Source of the DNA: Microbacterium pumilum
GTDB taxonomy: Bacteria > Actinomycetota > Actinomycetes > Actinomycetales > Microbacteriaceae
Assembly: GCF_039530225.1 (NCBI RefSeq)
Contig: NZ_BAAAOH010000001.1
Location: 2,480,001-2,544,000 of the forward strand
Reading direction: 5' to 3'
DNA length: 64,000 nt
Numbering within the stretch: position 1 is the first letter of the stretch; every line of letters begins with the position of its first letter. Positions 58,274 through 64,000 of this stretch are shown piece after piece. The notes under the pieces were generated by a model. That model did not search any database, had not been told where the DNA came from, and saw nothing but the letters and a program-made list of their open reading frames with translations. The position numbers and the translations under genes were made by a program.

Positions 58274-61200
58274 GTGGCATCCGACTCCTTCGTTCACCTG
58301 CATGTCCACAGCGAGTACTCGATGCTCGACGGGGCTGCGCGAGTCGGGCCGCTCATCCAGGAGGCCGTGCGGCAGGAGATGCCGGCGATCGCCGTCACCG
58401 ACCACGGCAACACGTTCGCGGCCTACGAGTTCTACAAGACGGCGAAGGATGCCGGCATCAAGCCGATCATCGGCATCGAGGCCTACGTGACCCCGGGCAC
58501 CCACCGCTCCGACAAGGCACGCGTGCGCTGGGGAACGCCCGAACAGTCCGACGACGACGTCTCGGGCTCGGGCGCCTACACCCACATGACGCTGCTGTCC
58601 GAGACGACGGAGGGCATGCACAACCTCTTCCGACTGTCGTCGAGGGCGTCGATGGAGGGCTACTACTTCAAGCCGCGCATGGATCGCGAGCTGCTCCAGA
58701 CCTATGCCAAGGGCCTCATCGCAACGACCGGCTGCCCGAGCGGCGAGGTCCAGACGCGGCTGCGGCTCGGACAGTACGACGCGGCACGCGCTGCCGCCGC
58801 CGAGTTCCAGGACATCTTCGGCAAGGAGAGCTACTTCGCCGAGATCATGGATCACGGACTGTCGATCGAGCGGCGGGTGATGACCGATCTTCTGAGCATC
58901 GCGAAGGATCTCGACATCCCGCTCGTCGGCACGAACGATCTGCACTACACGCACCAGCACGACGCCACGAGCCACGCCGCCCTGCTCTGCGTGCAGTCCG
59001 GATCGACGCTCGACGACCCCAAGCGGTTCAAATTCGACGGTGACGGGTATTACGTCAAGACTCCCGCCGAGATGCGTCAGATCTTCCGCGATCACCCCGA
59101 GTCGTGCGACAACACGCTCCTCATCGCCGAGCGCTGCGAGGTCGAGTTCAATACGGCGGCGAACTACATGCCCCGGTTCCCGGTGCCCGAGGGCGAGACC
59201 GAGGAGTCCTGGTTCATCAAAGAGGTCGAACTGGGGCTGCAGGATCGCTATCCCGCAGGCATCTCGTCCGAGGTTCGTGCTCAGGCGGAGTACGAGACCG
59301 CCGTCATCACGCAGATGGGCTTCCCCGGCTACTTCCTCGTCGTCGCCGACTTCATCAACTGGGCCAAGCGCAACGGCATCCGCGTCGGCCCCGGCCGAGG
59401 TTCGGGCGCCGGGTCGATGGCGGCGTACGCGATGGGGATCACCGACCTCGATCCGCTGCAGCACGGGCTCATCTTCGAGCGCTTCCTGAACCCGGATCGC
59501 GTGTCGATGCCCGACTTCGATGTCGACTTCGACGACCGCCGACGCGGCGAGGTGATCCAGTACGTCACCGAGAAGTACGGCGACGAGCGGGTCGCGCAGA
59601 TCGTCACGTACGGCACGATCAAGGCCAAGCAGGCGCTGAAGGATGCCGGCCGCGTCCTCGGATTCCCGTTCAGCATGGGCGAGAAGCTGACGAAGGCGAT
59701 GCCGCCTGCGGTGATGGGAAAGGACATGCCGCTGGAGGGCATGTTCGACAAGGACCACCCGCGCTTCAAAGAGGCGTCCGAGTTCCGGGCCCTCATCGAC
59801 ACGGACCCGGATGCCAAGACGGTGTTCGACACCGCCGTGGGCATCGAGAACCTGAAGCGCCAGTGGGGCGTCCACGCCGCCGGAGTGATCATGTCGAGCG
59901 AGCCGCTCATCGACATCATCCCGATCATGAAGCGGGAGCAGGACGGCCAGATCGTCACGCAGTTCGACTACCCGGCGTGCGAGGCTCTCGGCCTCATCAA
60001 GATGGACTTCCTGGGGCTTCGCAACCTCACGATCATCAACGACGCCCTCGACAACATCGAGGCCAACCGCGGTGTGCCGCTCGTGCTCGAGGATCTCGCG
60101 CTCGACGATGCGGCGGCCTACGAACTGCTCGCCCGCGGCGACACCCTGGGCGTCTTCCAGCTCGACGGCGGACCGATGCGGTCGCTGCTGCGGCTCATGC
60201 GACCCGACAACTTCGAAGACATCTCGGCCGTCATCGCCCTGTACCGCCCCGGCCCGATGGGTGCCAACTCCCACATCAACTACGCGCTGCGAAAGACGGG
60301 GCAGCAAGAGATCACGCCCATCCATCCCGAGCTCGAAGAGCCGCTCGCCGACATCCTCGACACCAGCTACGGCCTGATCATCTACCAGGAGCAGGTGATG
60401 GCCATCGCGCAGCGCGTGGCGGGCTTCACACTCGGCCAGGCCGACATCATGCGACGCGCGATGGGCAAGAAGAAGAAGTCCGAACTCGACAAGCAGTACG
60501 AGGGCTTCCAGGGCGGCATGAAGGCGAACGGCTTCTCGGATGCCGCCATCAAGACGCTGTGGGACATCCTGGTGCCCTTCTCGGACTACGCATTCAACAA
60601 GGCGCACTCGGCCGCGTACGGGCTCATCGCGTACTGGACGGCGTACCTGAAGGCCCACTATCCGGCGGAGTACATGGCCGGCCTGCTCACGAGCGTCGGT
60701 GACGCCAAGGACAAGCTCGCCGTCTACCTCAACGAATGCCGCCGCATGGGCATCAAGGTGCTCCCCCCTGATGTGGGGGAGTCGATCCGATACTTCGCCG
60801 CCGTCGGCGAAGACATCCGCTTCGGCCTGGGGGCGGTGCGCAACGTGGGCGCCAACGTCGTCGACGGCATCGTCGCCGCGCGCGCGGAAGATCGGTTCGA
60901 CAGCTTCCACCACTTCCTCTCGAAGGTGCCGCTCCACGTTGCGAACAAGCGCACCGTCGAGTCGTTGATCAAGGCCGGGGCGTTCGACTCCCTGGGTTCC
61001 ACCCGCCGCGCGCTGATGGAGATCCACGAGGACGCCACTGAGGCCGCAGTCGAGACGAAGCGCAAGGCCGCCACGGGTGCGATCGGCTTCGACTTCGACA
61101 GCCTCTACGACGAGGTGGAGGAGGTCATGCCGGCCAAGGTGCCGGCGCGGCCGGAGTGGACGAAAAAGGACAAGCTCGCGTTCGAGCGCGAGATGCTCGG

Positions 61201-61792
61201 CCTCTACGTCTCCGACCATCCGCTGGCGGGCCTCGAGATCCCCCTCGCCAAGCATGCGTCGACCAGCATCCACGACCTGCTCGCGTCCGAAGACATCAAC
61301 GATGGTGACCAGGTCACTGTCGCGGGTCTCGTGACGAGCGTGCAGCATCGTGTCGCGAAGTCGAGCGGCAACCCCTACGGCATGATCACAGTCGAGGACT
61401 TCGACGGTGAGGTCACGGTGATGTTCATGGGCAAGACCTACACCGAGTTCTCGCCGATGCTCGCGGCCGACTCGATCCTCGTCGTGCGAGGGCGGGTCTC
61501 CCGCCGCGACGACGGCATGAACCTGCACGCCCAGTCTGCGTTCGTGCCAGATCTCGGCAATGTGGACGCCTCCGGCCCGCTCGTGCTGGTGATGCCCGAG
61601 CGGCGCGCGAACCAGTCGATCGTCGAAGAGCTGCTGCAGACCCTGAACCGGCACAAGGGAGACACCGAGGTCACCATCAAGCTGCACGCGGGTTCGACGA
61701 CGAAGGTGTTCGAGGTGCCGCATCCGGTCCGCGTCACCGCGGACCTGTACGGAGAACTGAAGGGGCTGCTCGGCCCCCAGTGCCTCGGGTGA
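58274..61792 (+). CDS. dnaE: DNA polymerase III alpha subunit
   Basis: An 1172-residue replicative polymerase of the DnaE1 class. The N-terminal PHP domain (SFVHLHVHSEYSMLDGAAR) keeps the metal-binding HLHVH pattern, which suggests an active PHP exonuclease/proofreading site, as in mycobacteria. The polymerase active site aspartates are in MPDFDVDFDDRRR near residue 413 and GPGRGSGAGSMAAYAMGI near 374. A tudor/OB-fold domain and the beta-clamp-binding segment lie in the last 200 residues (VTVAGLVTSVQHRV near 1013). Length matches DnaE1 (about 1180). GTG start was chosen from the leaderless hexamer. Confidence 0.96.
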   Translation: MASDSFVHLHVHSEYSMLDGAARVGPLIQEAVRQEMPAIAVTDHGNTFAAYEFYKTAKDAGIKPIIGIEAYVTPGTHRSDKARVRWGTPEQSDDDVSGSGAYTHMTLLSETTEGMHNLFRLSSRASMEGYYFKPRMDRELLQTYAKGLIATTGCPSGEVQTRLRLGQYDAARAAAAEFQDIFGKESYFAEIMDHGLSIERRVMTDLLSIAKDLDIPLVGTNDLHYTHQHDATSHAALLCVQSGSTLDDPKRFKFDGDGYYVKTPAEMRQIFRDHPESCDNTLLIAERCEVEFNTAANYMPRFPVPEGETEESWFIKEVELGLQDRYPAGISSEVRAQAEYETAVITQMGFPGYFLVVADFINWAKRNGIRVGPGRGSGAGSMAAYAMGITDLDPLQHGLIFERFLNPDRVSMPDFDVDFDDRRRGEVIQYVTEKYGDERVAQIVTYGTIKAKQALKDAGRVLGFPFSMGEKLTKAMPPAVMGKDMPLEGMFDKDHPRFKEASEFRALIDTDPDAKTVFDTAVGIENLKRQWGVHAAGVIMSSEPLIDIIPIMKREQDGQIVTQFDYPACEALGLIKMDFLGLRNLTIINDALDNIEANRGVPLVLEDLALDDAAAYELLARGDTLGVFQLDGGPMRSLLRLMRPDNFEDISAVIALYRPGPMGANSHINYALRKTGQQEITPIHPELEEPLADILDTSYGLIIYQEQVMAIAQRVAGFTLGQADIMRRAMGKKKKSELDKQYEGFQGGMKANGFSDAAIKTLWDILVPFSDYAFNKAHSAAYGLIAYWTAYLKAHYPAEYMAGLLTSVGDAKDKLAVYLNECRRMGIKVLPPDVGESIRYFAAVGEDIRFGLGAVRNVGANVVDGIVAARAEDRFDSFHHFLSKVPLHVANKRTVESLIKAGAFDSLGSTRRALMEIHEDATEAAVETKRKAATGAIGFDFDSLYDEVEEVMPAKVPARPEWTKKDKLAFEREMLGLYVSDHPLAGLEIPLAKHASTSIHDLLASEDINDGDQVTVAGLVTSVQHRVAKSSGNPYGMITVEDFDGEVTVMFMGKTYTEFSPMLAADSILVVRGRVSRRDDGMNLHAQSAFVPDLGNVDASGPLVLVMPERRANQSIVEELLQTLNRHKGDTEVTIKLHAGSTTKVFEVPHPVRVTADLYGELKGLLGPQCLG

Positions 61793-61793
61793 C

Positions 61794-61820
61794 CTCATCG
61801 GCATCCGAGATGCCGATGAG
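61794..61820. terminator. hairpin after dnaE
   Basis: A perfect 12-bp stem (CTCATCGGCATC paired with GATGCCGATGAG) with a 3-nt loop begins 1 nt after the dnaE stop. There is no U-tract. Confidence 0.75.
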
Positions 61821-61865
61821 TAGTATCAAAACGCTATACACGGCGCGTAGGCGCGGAGGGAAGGG

Positions 61866-62882
61866 ATGATCGTGACAGACCAGCAGAGCGACCAGGATGT
61901 CGAGCTCGAGGAGGCTGAGCCGGTCGAGACCGCGCCGGCACCGCAGTACGGCGTCGGTCCCTTCACGGTGCGCGAACTGTCGCTCGTGGGCGTATGGGTC
62001 GTGGCGTTCGTCGTCTCGTTCTTCTCAATCGTCAATGACCAGCGCTACCCGACCCTGAGCGGCCTCGGCGCGTCCGTATGGACGACCGGGATCGAGTGGG
62101 TCCTCACGATCGGCGTTCCGAGCGTCGCGGTATTCCTCGTCGTCCTGCGGCGGTTCTCACCCGACGGCATCCGCCGCGTGGGCTCGCTCGCGGTCGACCA
62201 GTTCGCCTCGGTCGCTTTCTCGGTTTCTGCGGTCGTCTGGCTGACCTGGCTCTGGTCGAACATCGGCACAGCCATCGCCAGCGGAGTCTGGCTGTACAGC
62301 TGGGTCGTGTGGGTCGAGTTCTTCCTGATGCTCGTGGGTGTCGTGCTCACGGTCGCCGCGCCCTTCATCCCGCCGTTCGAGCAGGACTTCCAGGGTCGAC
62401 CGGAGGTGCCCGCGCACCGCAACGCCAGCCCGGTGCGCGCGGTCACGAAGCGTCCTGCACCGGCACCGCGGGTCGTCGAAGAGACCGATGCCGCTCCCGC
62501 CGGCGTGATCGCCGGAGAAGTCGCGGACGCGGCGCCGGGCGCGGACGCGGCGCCGGGCACCGATGCGGCTCCGGTCGCCGATGCAGCGCCGGTCGCAGAA
62601 GGCGCCGCCGTCACGCAGAGCGAGCTGTGGGCCCCCTCCCATGCGCGCGATACGTTCGAGCCCATCGAGACCGCGCAGCCGTACGCGCGACAGCAGCAGG
62701 CCTTCTGGGCGCTCGCTCCCGAGGAGCGCGACGTCGTCGACGAGAGCGGCATCCCCATCTTCCGCATCGGTCCCACCGCGTGGGCCCTGGTGATCGAGGA
62801 TCGCGGCAACGTCTTCGTCGTGCGCCACGAGGACGGCCGCATCGGCTACCTGCACGACACGTCGGGCGTCACCCGGGGGTAG
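61866..62882 (+). CDS. four-helix membrane protein with tandem ADAAPG repeats, unknown function
   Basis: A 338-residue protein without a recognised family. A short acidic start is followed by four transmembrane helices between residues 35 and 175 (for example LVGVWVVAFVVSFFSIV and WVVWVEFFLMLVGVVLTVAAPF), then a cytosolic or extracytosolic part. Residues about 220-245 contain four tandem six-residue units (ADAAPG, ADAAPG, TDAAPV, ADAAPV), encoded by an 18-bp repeat at 62523-62594. The C-terminal 90 residues are a conserved-looking domain (WALAPEERDVVDESGIPIFRIG). The position between dnaE and hisD is common in actinobacteria. ATG 61866 follows GGAGGGAAGGG. Confidence 0.75.
   Translation: MIVTDQQSDQDVELEEAEPVETAPAPQYGVGPFTVRELSLVGVWVVAFVVSFFSIVNDQRYPTLSGLGASVWTTGIEWVLTIGVPSVAVFLVVLRRFSPDGIRRVGSLAVDQFASVAFSVSAVVWLTWLWSNIGTAIASGVWLYSWVVWVEFFLMLVGVVLTVAAPFIPPFEQDFQGRPEVPAHRNASPVRAVTKRPAPAPRVVEETDAAPAGVIAGEVADAAPGADAAPGTDAAPVADAAPVAEGAAVTQSELWAPSHARDTFEPIETAQPYARQQQAFWALAPEERDVVDESGIPIFRIGPTAWALVIEDRGNVFVVRHEDGRIGYLHDTSGVTRG
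62523..62594 (+). repeat. 18-bp tandem repeat, four units, inside the membrane protein gene
   Basis: Four in-frame 18-nt units encode ADAAPG, ADAAPG, TDAAPV and ADAAPV. The first two are nearly identical in DNA. Such repeats can change in number by slippage. Confidence 0.85.
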
Positions 62883-62929
62883 CACGGCCCTACCGGCGAT
62901 CGGCGGCACGCGAGCTCCGAGTGGCGCGC

Positions 62930-62935
62930 TAGCGT
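62930..62935 (+). promoter_or_regulatory. -10 hexamer TAGCGT, leaderless start of hisD
   Basis: TAGCGT ends 6 nt before the ATG at 62942. Confidence 0.6.
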
Positions 62936-62941
62936 AGACGG

Positions 62942-64000
62942 ATGCTTCGGACGATAGATCTGCGCGGTCGTGCGCTGTCACCGGCGGAACTTCTCGCCAC
63001 CGTGCCGCGCGCGACCGCCGAGCGTGAACGGGCTCTTGCCACGGCCGCGCAGCTGGTCGCGGATGTGGCGGCCGACGGCGAGGCAGCGCTTCGTGCGCAG
63101 GCCGAGCGGTTCGACGGGGTGACGGGGCACGACATCCGGGTGCCCGCCGCGCACCTCGACGAAGCGCTCGCGGCGATCGATCCCGCGGTCCGCACCGCGC
63201 TCGAGACCGCGATCGATCGGGTTCGTCTCGCGTCGGCCGTCCAGGTTCCAGCCTCCGCTGTGACCGAGCTCGGCCCCGGCGCCCGCGTGCGCCAGCGATG
63301 GCAGCCCGTTCGCCGGGTCGGACTCTACGTGCCGGGCGGCAAGGCGGTGTATCCGTCGAGCGTCGTCATGAACGTCGTCCCGGCGCAGGTCGCGGGGGTC
63401 GGCCAGGTCGCCCTCGCGTCACCGCCGCAGCGCGAGCACGGCGGGCGCGTTCACCCGGCGATCCTCGCGGCCGCGCGGCTGCTCGGCGTCGAGGAGGTCT
63501 ATGCGATGGGCGGCGCCAGCGCGATCGGCGCATTCGCACACGGCGTGGCCGTACTCGGACTCGAACCGGTGGATGTCGTGACCGGACCGGGCAACAACTT
63601 CGTGGCATCGGCCAAGCGTGTCGTCGCCGGACTCGTGGGAACGGATGCCGAAGCCGGCGCGACCGAGATCCTCGTGGTCGCGGACGACAGCGGCGACCCG
63701 CGGCTGATCGCGGTGGATCTGATCAGTCAGGCCGAGCACGATGAGCAGGCATCCGCGGTGCTCGTCACGGACTCCGAGACGCTGGCGGCGGCGGTCGCGG
63801 TGGAGATCGCTCCGCGGGTGGCGCGGACGCGGCATGCGGACCGTGTCGCGGCGGCGCTGTCGGGGCCGCAGTCCGCGATCGTGCTCGTCGACGACCTGGC
63901 AGCAGCGACGGCCTTCAGCAACGCCTACGCGCCGGAGCATCTCGAGCTGCACCTCGCCGACCCTCACCCCGACGAGTTCGTTCACGCCGGGGCGGTGTTC
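62942..64000 (+). CDS. hisD: histidinol dehydrogenase, N-terminal part (partial)
   Basis: 353 residues of a protein that is about 430-440 long; the gene runs off the window. It catalyses the last two oxidations of histidine synthesis, histidinol to histidine, with NAD and zinc. Landmarks: DLRGRALSPAELLATVPR at the start, VGLYVPGGKAVYPSSVVMNVVPA near residue 122 and GPGNNFVASAKR near 217, which bind substrate and NAD; the QAEHDEQ segment near 261 carries zinc and catalytic residues. The TAFSNAYAPEHLELH segment near 328 contains the next conserved histidines. Leaderless -10 TAGCGT precedes the ATG. The remaining his genes are not in view. Confidence 0.94.
   Translation, partial: MLRTIDLRGRALSPAELLATVPRATAERERALATAAQLVADVAADGEAALRAQAERFDGVTGHDIRVPAAHLDEALAAIDPAVRTALETAIDRVRLASAVQVPASAVTELGPGARVRQRWQPVRRVGLYVPGGKAVYPSSVVMNVVPAQVAGVGQVALASPPQREHGGRVHPAILAAARLLGVEEVYAMGGASAIGAFAHGVAVLGLEPVDVVTGPGNNFVASAKRVVAGLVGTDAEAGATEILVVADDSGDPRLIAVDLISQAEHDEQASAVLVTDSETLAAAVAVEIAPRVARTRHADRVAAALSGPQSAIVLVDDLAAATAFSNAYAPEHLELHLADPHPDEFVHAGAVF

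Noticed and set aside
58004..61804. A 1266-codon open frame on the minus strand across dnaE
   Set aside because: It mirrors dnaE codon by codon, with an amino-acid composition typical of antisense frames; dnaE motifs are intact on the plus strand.
1..64000. tRNA genes, CRISPR arrays, insertion sequences or phage genes
   Set aside because: No cloverleaf with a conserved T-arm, no regularly spaced repeats, no transposase or integrase frame was seen on either strand.

Overview
The window is GC-rich throughout (roughly 70% by eye), densely coding, and carries actinobacterial gene families: class II DAHP synthase, a PASTA Ser/Thr kinase, a GarA-like FHA protein, SepF, Wag31/DivIVA and DUF3040. 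Gene order and content point to Microbacteriaceae, most likely Microbacterium or a close relative. This is inferred from recognised families; no search was run. No rRNA, tRNA, CRISPR array, insertion sequence or prophage was seen.

Layout. 1-16.2 kb is mixed metabolism: an aldo/keto reductase fragment, a secreted beta-helix protein under a LacI-type operator, two small-molecule enzymes, a pilin with its prepilin peptidase, a YihY membrane protein, NAD(P)HX epimerase, a TetR regulator with a perfect palindromic operator, glycogen phosphorylase, a CYTH protein and a lipoprotein hydrolase. 16.3-19.3 kb holds dihydrolipoyl dehydrogenase, CopC and a strikingly Cys/Met-rich protein that looks like a cytosolic copper-storage (Csp3-type) four-helix bundle. 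19.4-32.9 kb holds garA, ftsR and a second MerR, two ParA/MinD-like ATPases flanking pyruvate carboxylase, peptide deformylase, an acyl-CoA synthetase, a ROK kinase, an acyltransferase and aroG. 32.9-38.3 kb holds a PknL-like kinase, a three-LysM cell-wall protein, an Rv2175c-like DNA-binding protein, a polyprenyl synthetase and DUF3040. 38.3-55.4 kb is the division and cell-wall (dcw) cluster: mraZ, rsmH, ftsL-like, ftsI, murF, mraY, murD, ftsW, murG, a lipoprotein, murC, ftsQ, ftsZ, yggS, sepF, yggT, divIVA. 55.4-64 kb holds lspA, rluD, a GNAT, a NUDIX, dnaE, a membrane protein and the start of hisD.

How the parts connect. The dcw genes make and flip-side-assemble lipid-linked peptidoglycan precursors and build the FtsZ ring. 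MraZ boxes precede mraZ, and an AT-rich ftsZ leader carries an inverted repeat that could be the target of the MerR regulator FtsR encoded 32 kb away in the same window. PknL, the Rv2175c-like protein and GarA are all encoded here and may form one phosphorylation circuit. murE is absent from its usual place between ftsI and murF, and yfiH/pgeF is absent between ftsZ and yggS, where a 16-bp perfect inverted repeat now lies and supplies the first codons of yggS.

Regulatory style. At least 22 genes have a TANNNT hexamer 6-9 nt before the start codon, the signature of leaderless transcripts. In several cases the stop codon of the upstream gene is itself the TAG/TAA of that hexamer (copC-lpdA, ftsW-murG, yggS-sepF, sepF-yggT), so that termination of one reading frame and the promoter of the next share bases. 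This pattern was used to choose several start codons.
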